Notes: generated by a model from the letters alone, not told the origin. A DNA stretch of 64,000 nt from Atherix ibis (GCA_958298945.1 CATQJD010000001.1:1281773-1345772), one strand, 5' to 3'; shown: positions 1-10,440, numbered from the stretch's first letter. Translations and numbers: made by a program.

Positions 1-1212
1 TTGTGAATTGAAAAGGTATTGTAAATAGGCATGTGCATTTAAATTAAATTAAAAAACAAAGCATTAATTACATGGAATATTACATCAAATTCTTAATAAT
101 ATAGAAATTAATTGTATACAACATTATAGCAAATACTTTAATACTAAATTACAAGGTGAACAATTTAATGTACTTAAATAATTATATTCTAATTAGTTGT
201 TAATTAATTGAAAATAATATTCTAATTAGTTGTTAATTAATTGAAAACATTATTATTTAGTAAATGCATTAGAGGAAGCGAAAGCACAAATTCAAACAAA
301 TTTATTTAAATAATAAGCCTATCGAATATACTTTATTTATTTTAACACAATGAAAACAGCAGTGAAAAACAGACTGAAAAATTCATTCCCTTAAATTTTC
401 TTAGACATACTTTACGCACTAAACTATTTTCTTGTAAACATTGAACTGTCAACACCACATATGTTTACATTTATTGAATGCCGAACTTTTCACTTTTTAA
501 CCACTTTTTGGACAAAACAAATCACTAAAAGACAATTAAACATATTGTAAAATAAATTTTTGTTAATTTCTCTAGTAAAAATAAAGATGTCAACTTACCC
601 AAAGAAAGAAATTCCCGGCTTCTTCATTCAATTGAAAAATTTTCTATTAAATGTAATCAATAACATAACTATTTATATAAATACTTACTTTTTCGTAAAT
701 ACTTCAAAGAACATAAAAACTACACTTTCACTAGAACTTTCCGATAAGTGCTAATATAACAAATTGTAAAAACAACAAAAGTATGCAAGCACTTCGGTAT
801 GCTACCACTTTCATGGAGAATGGCGTATTTAAAAACTCTCCGAAAGTCTACAAAATTGAGGCGCTTCATATTTGATTGATATTTACAAAATAAATAATAA
901 ACCTAAAATACAATTTTCTTTCATATCAAAAGATTGTACAAAAAATAAACATTGCCTGTCGTTGTGTTTAAATTGTATTTTTGTTTCCAATAAGTGAATT
1001 AAAATGAATATAAATTATGCTTTTGCAATTCAATAAATTTCTATTACGAAAACTAGGGGTTTTCGTAATGGTGGGTCTACATAAAAAAATCTACACAAAA
1101 GTATGCAAGCGTTATGATTTCTCGCCGCTTCTGCAATAATTAAGGCAGAAAATTGCGTATACATATACGAAAGTCTAACGTATGGGCCTCTCCAGGTATT
1201 CTTTAATCTAAG
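1..1212 (-). mobile_element. P-like DNA transposon, truncated copy 1
   Basis: Read on the minus strand this matches the element at 2716-3840. Its terminal inverted repeat lies at about 1186-1212 and ends ...aatctaag. The subterminal block containing tgtatacgcaattttctgcc and the central block around 830-1000 (ctccgaaagtctacaaaattgaggcgc) are shared with that element, inverted. The remnant of the THAP-type exon and its splice donor is near 590-640, but the start of the exon with its cysteines is gone. The opposite terminus is not in the window. No transposase can be read. The flank ttcattac is where an 8-bp target duplication would begin, but the partner cannot be checked. Confidence 0.65.
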
Positions 1213-1899
1213 TTCATTACCTTATTTATATTTCAAATTAAACTGTCACACATCAATCCTGCCACAGAGTAAAACACTGAAATTTATTGCAGTACTTGGA
1301 CTACAATTGCAAAATTAAAACAATATCTATTTCAGCGATAAAACAGTCGGAGTTGTGTGCATTTCTAAAAAATTGTGATGTTTTTGAAATTTTGACAGTC
1401 TGACTGGATGTAGCGTTCAGTTTCAGACGGAATTGTGTTCGCACCATAAAGATCGCCGAATTAGATCTTGTTGTGATTTTGCAGTTGTAGTTCAAGTAAT
1501 GCCATACATTTCAGTATTTTGTTGAAAATTGAAATAGAAATAAAATAGGACAATACATTATTTGTACTTTTATTAAGAAATTTAATGAAATATGATTTAT
1601 TAGTAATAAATTTTACATCAATTGTATTCAATTAATTTATTTAATTTTCGACAGAAATTCGTTATTTTTGGACAGTTATTTTAGTTGTCGTCGGAAATGT
1701 GTTCCTACCATTATGAAAACATCCTTTAAGAAGCAATAAAATGGATATTAAGCATAAGAAGCAATGAGTACCGGAGAATTCTAAAATGCTATACTCAAAA
1801 TAAAAATGGCTCTAAACAAATTTAAATTTTTCCGAACCCGATGCGTATTTTTATACGTACATTTACTGGCGTTAGTGGTTGCATTTCGAACGCATTCGG
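1213..1899. repeat. AT-rich repeat related to tandem-array ends, copy 1
   Basis: This noncoding stretch has inverted-orientation similarity to the unit start at 34560 and 40335 (1213-1320, reverse complement) and forward similarity near 1465-1700. It carries two examples of the recurring motif cggaattgtgtt or cggaaatgtgtt (about 1424 and 1693). The tract at 1340-1446 (cagtcggagttgtgtgcatt onward) resembles 39852-39955 in the array. It is therefore a dispersed relative of the array repeat, probably the end of a DNA element. No protein is encoded. Bases 1735-1899 have no recognised relative other than the duplicate copy at 5852-6016. Confidence 0.55.
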
Positions 1900-2092
1900 G
1901 TTCTTTCAAATGGAGATGTTTGATGACAGCCCTAAACTCGCTTTTTTCCATTGTTATGCACAAATAAATGTCGTTAACTTTAATCGACGATAGAAATTGA
2001 CCTACGCTTTCGATCGAGCTGAAATTTTGACAGCTTTCCTACATTACGAGCGCAATTTCTCGGATTTTCTAAGGACTTATTGAACGACCCTC
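1900..2092. other. unassigned spacer
   Basis: Single-copy sequence in this window, between the end of the duplicated block and the ND5-derived fragment. No open frame, terminal repeat or RNA-like structure was recognised. Confidence 0.5.
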
Positions 2093-2641
2093 GTATTAAT
2101 TCGATTTAATATTTTATTAGTAGAAACTTGAATAGGACAGTTATTATTATTATTATCTGGATTAACAATATTTATGGCAGGTATAGGGGCAAATTTTGAA
2201 TTTGATTTAAAAAGATTATTGCTGTATCTACGTTGAGTCAATTAGGATTAATAATAAGAATTTTACCAATAGGATTTTTTAAATTAGCATTTTTTCATTT
2301 ATTGATTATTTCAAGTTAATAACTTTATTTGTTTGTATTATAGGGGGTATTGTGGGATATTTAATTTCAAATGTTTCTTTATATTTTTTAAATAAATCAA
2401 TAAAGTATAATTTTTTATTTAGGGAGAATATGATTTATACCTTATATTTCTACTTATGGAATTATTTATTATCCTTTATTTTTAGGAAGTCAAATATAAA
2501 AAAATGTTCGTCAAGGATGATCAGAATTTATAGGAGGTCAAAAAATTTATAATTCATTAAAAAGTTATTCTATTATTGTATTAATCAATTAATTCAAAAT
2601 AATAATTTAAAAATTTATTTAATGGTGTTGTTTATATGAAT
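2093..2641 (+). pseudogene. ND5: nuclear mitochondrial insertion: ND5 fragment
   Basis: Translation with the invertebrate mitochondrial code gives NADH dehydrogenase subunit 5. The first part (2093-2305) reads ..LIRFNILLVETWMGQ.. then LSGLTIFMAGIGANFEFD and, after a 1-base frameshift in an A run, STLSQLG..; TGA is read as Trp, ATA as Met and AGA as Ser. The second part (2313-2641) reads LITLFVCIIGGIVGYLIS..LYFLNKS and continues to the ND5 C terminus. The central part of ND5, including several membrane helices, is deleted between the two parts. ND5 is a membrane proton-pumping subunit of complex I; here it is a dead nuclear copy. It abuts a Harbinger fragment at its 3' side, so it probably entered during break repair. 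Confidence 0.88.
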
Positions 2642-2715
2642 ATATAACTACTACGATAAAAAAAAACACAAACGTCAAAATTTATGTAGCATTTATCTTC
2701 GATTATTGTCCCGTG

Positions 2716-3840
2716 CTTAGATTAAAGAATACCTGGATAGGCCCATACCGTATATGTATACGCAATTTTGTGTAAGAATTACATGCCAAGCGGCGAGAAT
2801 TGGCATTTATCACATAGCTTTTTGTGGATATTTTTATGTAGACATGACACTCACTGCCATCTAGTTCTCGTAATAGAAATTTAATACATTGCAAAAGCAT
2901 AATTTATATTCTTTTTAATTCACTTATTGGAAACAAAAATACAATTTAAACACAACAACAGGCAATTTTTATTTTTTTTACAATCTTTTGATATGAAATG
3001 GAATTCTATTTTAGGTTTATTATTGATTTCGTAAATATCATTCAAATATAAAGCGCCTCAATTTTGTAGACTTTCGGAGAGTTTTACAACCTGCCATTCT
3101 CCATGAAAGTGATTACAACTCGAACTAATCTAACTAGCGGTGTCATTTTGATATTTGTCATTGATAAAAATAATAAAGTGTTGAATTTAAAGTGTTGTTT
3201 TTATGTATTATAAAGTATTTAAAAAAAGTAAGTATTTTTATAAATAGTTTTATTATTGATAACATTTAATAAGAAGTTTTTATTACAGAAAATGAAGTGT
3301 TTCGTGAAGAATTGTTTTTCCTACAATGACATGAGGAAGCCGGGAATTTCTTTCTTTCGGTAAGTTGATATCTGTAGTTTTAGTAAATAAAATAACAAAA
3401 ATGTTATTTGTGATGTGCCTATATGGGTTTAAGTGATATATTTTATCCAAAAAGTGGTGAAAAACTGAAAAGTTCGGCATTGAACAAATGTAAACAAATC
3501 CGATGTTGACAGTTCAATGTTTACCATAAAATAGTACAGTGCCGGTGTACATAAAGTGTGTGTAAGAAAGTTTAAGGTACCGAATTTCTCAGTCTATTTT
3601 TCATTGCTGTTTTCATTGTGTTAAAATAAATAAAATCTATTCGTTTACGCATAAATGACATCGCATATGAAAATGGTTTTGAACGAACCGCTTCAATCGC
3701 ATACTGAAGTTTAAAATTGGCTCCGAATGGTTTACGCCGTTTCTGATGTGTTGCATGTGTGTGCGTTCTACGAATGTATTGCCACAAAATTCCGACAGAA
3801 TTTTTGTGTAGAGGCCTATCCAGTTCTTCTTTAAGCTAAG
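2716..3840 (+). mobile_element. P-superfamily-like element, 1125 bp
   Basis: The termini are inverted repeats of about 29 bp: the left begins CTTAGATTAAAGAA and continues to ctggataggcc, and the right is its imperfect complement ending ttctttaagctaag. The element is flanked by an 8-bp duplication GTCCCGTG (2708-2715 and 3841-3848), and removing it restores a continuous Harbinger sequence. An 8-bp duplication fits P, hAT and some other superfamilies. A P assignment is favoured because an internal exon at 3292-3359 encodes the start of a THAP zinc finger, the DNA-binding domain of P transposases. The rest of a transposase is absent, so this is a non-autonomous deletion derivative. Confidence 0.72.
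3292..3359 (+). CDS. THAP-type zinc-finger first coding exon (partial)
   Basis: A spliced-looking exon: acceptor ttattacag just upstream, ATG at 3292, and donor GTAAGT starting at 3360. It encodes 22 residues plus two bases, MKCFVKNCFSYNDMRKPGIS followed by two phenylalanines. The C-x4-C pair at residues 3 and 8 and the later G-x-S-F-F block match the start of THAP domains, which continue with a Trp and a C-x2-H pair in the next exon. That exon is not visible within the element. THAP domains bind the subterminal DNA of P transposons. The 22-residue exon alone has no function. The reverse-oriented copies at 1-1212 and 4118-5329 have lost the cysteines. Confidence 0.55.
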
Positions 3841-4117
3841 GTCCCGTGCATTTATTTGTAGTGAAAACCAAAGTGAAATCGCGTGGAGACATGTCAATGC
3901 CGCCATCTACTTTTCAGTAGATTCACTCTCGTTTTCACTTTCATTTTACTCTCGAGCTGCGTACTGCCCGGCGAAATCGTAAGCTAAATTTTTCGATTTC
4001 GATTTAGCTAGATAAAAATTGTATGAAAATTTATCTAAGCTCAAGCTGCATACCAGCCTTTAAATGTTAAACAAGCATATGTAGATATTGAAAACTTCTT
4101 TATAATATAAATGTGTT

Positions 4118-5329
4118 TTGTGAATTGAAAAGGTATTGTAAATAGGCATGTGCATTTAAATTAAATTAAAAAACAAAGCATTAATTACATGGAATATTAC
4201 ATCAAATTCTTAATAATATAGAAATTAATTGTATACAACATTATAGCAAATACTTTAATACTAAATTACAAGGTGAACAATTTAATGTACTTAAATAATT
4301 ATATTCTAATTAGTTGTTAATTAATTGAAAATAATATTCTAATTAGTTGTTAATTAATTGAAAACATTATTATTTAGTAAATGCATTAGAGGAAGCGAAA
4401 GCACAAATTCAAACAAATTTATTTAAATAATAAGCCTATCGAATATACTTTATTTATTTTAACACAATGAAAACAGCAGTGAAAAACAGACTGAAAAATT
4501 CATTCCCTTAAATTTTCTTAGACATACTTTACGCACTAAACTATTTTCTTGTAAACATTGAACTGTCAACACCACATATGTTTACATTTATTGAATGCCG
4601 AACTTTTCACTTTTTAACCACTTTTTGGACAAAACAAATCACTAAAAGACAATTAAACATATTGTAAAATAAATTTTTGTTAATTTCTCTAGTAAAAATA
4701 AAGATGTCAACTTACCCAAAGAAAGAAATTCCCGGCTTCTTCATTCAATTGAAAAATTTTCTATTAAATGTAATCAATAACATAACTATTTATATAAATA
4801 CTTACTTTTTCGTAAATACTTCAAAGAACATAAAAACTACACTTTCACTAGAACTTTCCGATAAGTGCTAATATAACAAATTGTAAAAACAACAAAAGTA
4901 TGCAAGCACTTCGGTATGCTACCACTTTCATGGAGAATGGCGTATTTAAAAACTCTCCGAAAGTCTACAAAATTGAGGCGCTTCATATTTGATTGATATT
5001 TACAAAATAAATAATAAACCTAAAATACAATTTTCTTTCATATCAAAAGATTGTACAAAAAATAAACATTGCCTGTCGTTGTGTTTAAATTGTATTTTTG
5101 TTTCCAATAAGTGAATTAAAATGAATATAAATTATGCTTTTGCAATTCAATAAATTTCTATTACGAAAACTAGGGGTTTTCGTAATGGTGGGTCTACATA
5201 AAAAAATCTACACAAAAGTATGCAAGCGTTATGATTTCTCGCCGCTTCTGCAATAATTAAGGCAGAAAATTGCGTATACATATACGAAAGTCTAACGTAT
5301 GGGCCTCTCCAGGTATTCTTTAATCTAAG
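4118..5329 (-). mobile_element. P-like DNA transposon, truncated copy 2
   Basis: Duplicate of the 1-1212 copy within the 1.9-kb direct repeat. The terminal repeat ends at 5329 (..aatctaag) with flank ttcattac. The inner end begins inside the duplicated block after a 55-bp spacer (4063-4117) of no recognised origin. As in copy 1, the THAP exon start is eroded and no transposase is encoded. Confidence 0.65.
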
Positions 5330-6016
5330 TTCATTACCTTATTTATATTTCAAATTAAACTGTCACACATCAATCCTGCCACAGAGTAAAACACTGAAAT
5401 TTATTGCAGTACTTGGACTACAATTGCAAAATTAAAACAATATCTATTTCAGCGATAAAACAGTCGGAGTTGTGTGCATTTCTAAAAAATTGTGATGTTT
5501 TTGAAATTTTGACAGTCTGACTGGATGTAGCGTTCAGTTTCAGACGGAATTGTGTTCGCACCATAAAGATCGCCGAATTAGATCTTGTTGTGATTTTGCA
5601 GTTGTAGTTCAAGTAATGCCATACATTTCAGTATTTTGTTGAAAATTGAAATAGAAATAAAATAGGACAATACATTATTTGTACTTTTATTAAGAAATTT
5701 AATGAAATATGATTTATTAGTAATAAATTTTACATCAATTGTATTCAATTAATTTATTTAATTTTCGACAGAAATTCGTTATTTTTGGACAGTTATTTTA
5801 GTTGTCGTCGGAAATGTGTTCCTACCATTATGAAAACATCCTTTAAGAAGCAATAAAATGGATATTAAGCATAAGAAGCAATGAGTACCGGAGAATTCTA
5901 AAATGCTATACTCAAAATAAAAATGGCTCTAAACAAATTTAAATTTTTCCGAACCCGATGCGTATTTTTATACGTACATTTACTGGCGTTAGTGGTTGCA
6001 TTTCGAACGCATTCGG
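5330..6016. repeat. AT-rich repeat related to tandem-array ends, copy 2
   Basis: Same sequence as 1213-1899, carried along by the direct duplication. It is noncoding and contains the cggaattgtgtt-type motifs near 5541 and 5810. Confidence 0.55.
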
Positions 6017-6193
6017 TTTCGGAAAAATTGTATGTTTGTTCATGAATCATTCTTGCTTCGAGCGCGACATTGGAAGTTTCTCCGGTTGGCGCAAAAATCA
6101 GCAAGCCTATTACTGGGGTTTTCGGACAGTTCTGGTACTTCTAACAGCACTATCGTCAGAAAATTCCCTGATTCGATGACGTTTGATCGAATA
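6017..6193. other. unassigned spacer before Harbinger
   Basis: Moderate-GC sequence between the duplicated block and the Harbinger terminus. Two overlapping short frames are open here, but no domain is recognisable. It ends with ATA at 6191-6193, which is repeated at 8870-8872 as the 3-bp target duplication of the transposon. Confidence 0.4.
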
Positions 6194-6404
6194 AGGGCGG
6201 TATGCAGCTCGAGGTAAGATAAATTTTAACGCGATCTCCACTACTCTCCCATTTAACGCAGCTAAACGAGAGTGAAAACTTTTTGTGTAGAGATAAATTT
6301 TTACATTTTGGAACTTTTTAATTTCGATGTTGATGTTTTGTTGTTATTTTAAAAATAATTGAAGTGAATAGTCGTGTTGTGAGCAAAAAAAAATATAAAT
6401 AAAA

Positions 6405-7492
6405 ATGGACTCAAGTGACGAAGAAAATAATATCATTAGTACTGCAAGTGTTGCAGTTTTAATGCTGGAGGAATTGGCGAAGAAAAAATCACCTTCTGTG
6501 CACGTAAATCTGTAGTTAGTCGATAGAAAGCAAAAAGGCCGATTCGCTGTGGATGTGAGTAGAGTTATACGCATTTACAAAATTCTATTATACTTTATCA
6601 CGACATGACATGTTTTATAATGATATTTTTTCCAGTTCCAAGATATGAGGCAAAACCCAAATGTGTTCCATGAGAACTGCCATATGAATATTGACGAGTT
6701 TGATTCCCTTTCAAACTACTTTGCTAGTGGTTCAATACAAAGGCACATGGCATCTAAATATAGAATCAGTAAAAAACATTTCGGAAAAATTTTGGACGAA
6801 GTATGTTTGGCTATTCTTGTATGTTTAAAGGAAGAATTGCCACAATTAAATAAAGAACAATTCATCAGTCTCGCAAATGAATTCAGTGAAAAATGGAATT
6901 TGCCAAATTGTATGGGGGCAACTGATGGAAAGCATGTTGCTTTGAAATGCCCATCAAATTCAGGCAGTTTATTTTATAATTACAAGGTAAATAGACTAGA
7001 GTTTTTTTATTAGGTAAAATAGACACCTTTGTTGCAGATGATGCATTCCCGCTTCACACGCAAAGAATGAAGCCGTATGTACCGCAAAAGCCTAGTCCTT
7101 TAAAAGATGAAGAAAGAATTTTCAAATACCGCTTGAGTAGAGCACGTCGGGTTGTTGAAAATTCGTTTGGAATTTTATGTTCTAAGTGGCTCTGTCTCAA
7201 ACGAACCATGTTTTGTGGTCCAGATAAAGCGCAAAAAATTATAATGGCATGCTGTATTTTACATAATTATCTGCTGAACAGAAATGTTAAAAATTACCCA
7301 CCGATGAGTAATGCGGAACATTTTCGTGACGGAAAATTAGTGGAAGGGGCATGGAGAAAAAGAATAACCGATGAATCAATGTTTTATACTCAGGTAACAT
7401 TTAATGCTGGGCGTCAGAATACTAAAGCAAAAATTGTAAGAGAAAGAATAAAATTGTATGTGAATTCCACCATCTGTTCGTTGCCATGGTAA
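6405..7492 (+). pseudogene. Harbinger (HARBI1-like) transposase pseudogene
   Basis: Exon 1 starts at ATG 6405 (MDSSDEENN..) and ends at donor gtgagt 6555; the acceptor tttttccag ends at 6635, and exon 2 reads FQDMRQNPNVFHENCHM. Exon 1 carries a stop (~6511) and a frameshift before RKQKGRFAVD. In exon 2 the block GATDGKHVALKCP with SGSLFYNYK holds the first catalytic Asp of DDE_Tnp_4. The later segment has VADDAFPLHTQRMKPY and RARRVVENSFGILCSKW, the latter with the catalytic Glu, followed by CCILHNYLL. Roughly 50 residues expected between these blocks, including the second catalytic Asp, are missing at about 7000-7035. Related enzymes cut and join Harbinger ends with a Myb- or MADF-type partner. 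The protein is catalytically dead as read. Confidence 0.85.
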
Positions 7493-7558
7493 CGGGAAGC
7501 TGTTTTTTAGAAAAATAAAATATGTAAAAATCTGAATTAGTGTTTTTTTCTTTTAATA

Positions 7559-8573
7559 TTAATCTTTTTTATTAATTTCTTTTAATGTTAATTTTATAAA
7601 ATTGAAATTTATTTGTTCCACAGTTCGGGGATCCAGCTGCTGCAACATTCTATCCAAATTGTTCAGCTTGATAGCATATTTCTGAACATATACCGGTTCT
7701 GCTGGTGGTAGTGGAGTTCTATCTTTTTTTAAAGCAATGAGCTCGCTTAGTGCATTAGTTAGGACCTGCGCTGATGATTCCAGAGATTTTTTTTGCTTTT
7801 AGTTGAGGTCTGAAAAAAATTAAGAACAATAATCTGGTATTCTACCTGTATATTACACTTTAATACAATATAACAAATGAGAAGTTGGAGCAGCTTATTT
7901 CATTTTCGATATCAGCACTGTCAGGAGGTGTTTCGTCTTCAAATGTGCCAGCAGTTGTGCTGCTTGATATAGTTCTACAAATTTAAAAAAAAAATATGTT
8001 TAAAGGTAATAAAATTAGATGTTTGCATTTATATTACCGTCGCTTGCTTGAGCATGAAGCTGATGATATGAAGGACATATCAGTTGCAAATTCCCAATTC
8101 CACCTCATCTTAATTTTGCCCTGGCTCATTCTCCATGGTTGGGAAATCTGGAGCCGCACTTCCAGACTTCGATTTGGGATTTCCACGCAGCTTTACATTC
8201 TTCAGCTATAAAAAGTAAAGACAAACGAACAAAATTTAGTATACTTTACAACAAAATTACAACAAAACTATTGTTATTACCTGCTCGGTTCATATTTAAT
8301 GAGATAGAGCTCCATGACGCTGCAATAGCATGGCAATTTCGGTGCAGTTTATCCTGCAAATTCCAAATACAGGTTTTTTTTTCAACCAACGCACACAATT
8401 TTTTTTCACTACTACTAAAATCCTTTTTTTTCTGTTTTAATGTTTTTTTTTGTATTTTCTTTTGGTATTTCTTCACTTTGTCCTTTTTTTGGTATTTCTT
8501 CACGAAATTCACTATAATCGACATCATAATTCACTGCAAAACAATCCTCTAAAATTAGGCTATTTTCGTCCAT
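7559..8573 (-). pseudogene. MADF-domain accessory protein of Harbinger (broken)
   Basis: On the minus strand, ATG at 8573 starts MDENSLILEDCF..YDVDYSEF. After a frameshift in an A-run near 8440 comes a MADF-like segment, KKLCALVEKKTCIWNLQ then HRNCHAIAASWSSIS (8430-8290). A likely intron follows (GTAATAAC to tttttatag, about 8282-8218), and the next exon begins AEECKAAWKSQ. A last exon preceded by tttttttcag (from 7809) reads ESSAQVLTNALSELIALKK and YAIKLNNLDRMLQQL..VEQINF, resembling the BESS-like tail of MADF proteins, and stops at 7559. Such proteins are the DNA-binding or nuclear-import partners of the transposase in PIF/Harbinger elements. Stops and A-run frameshifts disable it. The MADF identity is from motif reading only. 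Confidence 0.6.
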
Positions 8574-8869
8574 TGCAACGAAAGTTATCACTACTACGAT
8601 AAAAATAAAACACAAACGTCAAAATTTCTGTAGCATTTATCTTCGATTATTGTCCCGTCCATTTATTTGTAGTGAAAACCAGAGTGAAATCGCGTGGAGA
8701 CATGTCAATGCCGCCATCTCCTTTTCAGTAGATTCACTCTCGTTTTCACTTTCATTTTACTCTCGAGCTGCGTACTGCCCGGCGAAATCGTGAGCTAAAT
8801 TTTTCGATTTCGATTTAGCTAGCTAAAAATCGTATGAAAATTTATCTTAGCTCGAGCTGCAACCGCCCT

Positions 8870-9334
8870 ATAATTGCCGAAACCCTCGTACGATCGTGCC
8901 GTGTGAACGAAACTAACGTTATAGACGACATGCTACGATCATAAGTACGAAAAAGCACGAAGGCAGCCAGCATCACCATGTTCATAGTTTCGCAAAATGT
9001 GGCATTCCAGAGTTGATGTTTGGCCATGTATTATAAGGAATCATCGTATCGTGTTCCAATTATAAATGTTTCTAATGATAACTTTAATACTAAAATCTAA
9101 ATTAATCTCTTTAATCAAAAACCAAAAATTCAAATTATAAAATGCAAAACAAGGACAAATAGCCAAATTAACATAATATTGAATATTGGTAAAAACAAAA
9201 GTTTTGGTTTTAATCAAGGATTTAAAATGTGAAAACAAATCAAATGCTGAGTAAGAATGTCATGCTATAAATAATAATACAGAAAGTAAAGGGATTCATT
9301 TTTTTTGGCCTAACAATTTTGTTCGATAACTTTT
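8870..9334. other. unassigned spacer after Harbinger
   Basis: The segment starts with the 3-bp duplication ATA and a GC-richer tract (gccgaaaccctcgtacgatcgtgcc) that may continue the target interrupted by the Harbinger. The remainder is AT-rich. No coding similarity was recognised. Confidence 0.4.
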
Positions 9335-10440
9335 AAGCCCTCGGAAATTAAATATACAATTCTGCGCCTTCCCAATAAAAAAGCTCCTGGTTATGATCTA
9401 ATAACAGCTCCTATTCTGAAGCAAATTTCCCGAAAAGCTTCAGTTTTAATCACATATATTTTTAACACAAACTATTTTCGCTTACTCTGGAAATATTATG
9501 TCATTAAAATGATTCCTAAGCCAAATAAACCCATTAATTCTCCTTCCTCCTATAGACCTTTCAGCCTCTTACCAATTCTTGGTAAGATATTTGAAAAACT
9601 CCTATTAAACCGCCTCTACCCAGTTTTACTTAATGAAAAAAAAACGAATCTACCCAGTTCTAGTTAATGAACTCCTATTAAAACGACTCTACCCAGTTCT
9701 AGTTAATGAACTCCTATTAAAACGACTCTACCGTGATCACCAATTTGGCTTTCAATCTGAACACTCCACTATCCAGCAATGCCATCGCATTGTTGATCAT
9801 ATTGCATCCTCTTTCGAGAGGAAAGAGTATTGCCCAAGAGTATTTCTAGATATCTCCCAAGCTTTTGATCGTGTGTGGCATCCTGGACTCCTTTGGAAAC
9901 TCAAGAGCTTTCTTCCTTCAAAATACTACCTTATCATAAATTCATATCTCTCCCAACGATATTTCCAAGTTGCAATTAACTCAGAATCCTCGGAAATATA
10001 TCCCATTCTCGCCGGAGTCCCACAATGCAGTATCCTAATACTATCATTGCTAATTATGCATAACATACGATACGGCCATACTTGCTACGCATTCAAATCC
10101 TGACATAGCTTCCAACAATTTGCAATCCCATATCCACAACCTTCAATCTTGGTTTCAAGATATGGAGAGAGAAGGTAAATGAACAGAAGAGTGCTCACAT
10201 TACTTTCACACTTTGTCAAGTTAAACCTACAACTTTATACCTTAATAGCAACATGATACCGCAATATGATAAAGTGCGTTATTTGGGACTTTACTTGGAT
10301 AAGAGACTAACATGGAACCCACATACTTTGTAGCTCTTAATCGGTAGTTTGAAATTTTGCTCAAGTTTCTAAATCCAGATAAAAGTGGATGAAAATTCCG
10401 AACCGAAAGGACGTGACTAAAAATCGGCAACTACGTTCTG
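9335..10440 (+). pseudogene. Jockey-clade reverse transcriptase fragment
   Basis: Frames starting near 9335 read LPNKKAPGYDLITAPIL, then IKMIPKPNKPIN, HQFGFQSEHSTIQQCHRIVD, PRVFLDISQAFDRVWHPGL (first catalytic Asp region) and GVPQCS. After a gap that removes the YADD region, further frames read VRYLGLYLDKRLTWNPHT (10265-10325) and LLKFLNPDK (~10365). This is the RT order of Jockey-type non-LTR retrotransposons. Frameshifts, a stop in the ..REG segment and the missing YADD make it inactive. It lacks endonuclease, 5' ORF and poly-A tail, so it is an internal fragment. It contains a 39-bp tandem duplication at 9649-9726. Confidence 0.85.
9649..9726 (+). repeat. 39-bp in-frame tandem duplication in RT
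   Basis: The unit tctacccagttctagttaat with gaactcctattaaaacgac is present twice in tandem, and a diverged first part lies just upstream (9615-9635). Translation repeats LYPVLVNELLLKR. The period is a multiple of three, so the frame is kept. It looks like replication slippage in a dead element. Confidence 0.85.

Larger units (their letters stand above)
2645..4062 (+). mobile_element. PIF/Harbinger right-end fragment, split by a P-like element
   Basis: Bases 2645-2715 and 3841-4062 together match the right end of the Harbinger element at 8585-8869: the ctactacgataaaa..cacaaacg tract, then gtgaaaaccaaagtgaaatcgcg, the cgatttagctag block and the terminal ..gctgcataccagcct. The fragment is interrupted exactly by the 2716-3840 element. 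The left half of this Harbinger copy is missing and replaced by the ND5-derived sequence. It is noncoding. Confidence 0.8.
1..6016. repeat. 1.9-kb direct repeat, copies 4117 bp apart
   Basis: Bases 1-1899 and 4118-6016 read the same in every stretch compared. Both end at the shared tract gcatttcgaacgcattcgg and then diverge (gttcttt against tttcgg). Each copy holds a truncated P-like element end in reverse orientation followed by ~690 bp of AT-rich repeat. The 2.2 kb between the copies contains an ND5 mitochondrial fragment and a Harbinger piece split by a P-like element. The left limit may lie before the window. Such high identity implies a recent segmental duplication or an assembly duplication. 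It is not an LTR pair: there are no TG/CA ends and no retroviral internal genes. Confidence 0.9.
6194..8869 (+). mobile_element. PIF/Harbinger DNA transposon, 2676 bp, with two gene relics
   Basis: The ends are near-perfect inverted repeats: AGGGCGGTATGCAGCTCGAG at the left and the complement ..ctcgagctgcaaccgccct at the right, with similarity running inward (aagataaatttt). A 3-bp repeat ATA flanks both sides; PIF/Harbinger elements make 3-bp duplications, usually TWA. Inside are a DDE_Tnp_4-type transposase on + (6405-7492) and a MADF-domain accessory gene on - (7559-8573), arranged tail to tail. Both are broken, so the copy is not autonomous now. Fragments of the same family are at 2645-4062, and a 570-bp MITE derivative is at 62597-63166. 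Confidence 0.88.

Noticed and set aside
1..6016. The 1.9-kb direct repeats as LTRs of one retrotransposon
   Set aside because: No TG..CA ends, no primer-binding site or retroviral genes between them; the interior is mitochondrial, P-like and Harbinger DNA.
7996..8552. Plus-strand frames within the Harbinger right half
   Set aside because: They run antisense to the MADF-type gene and show no domain.
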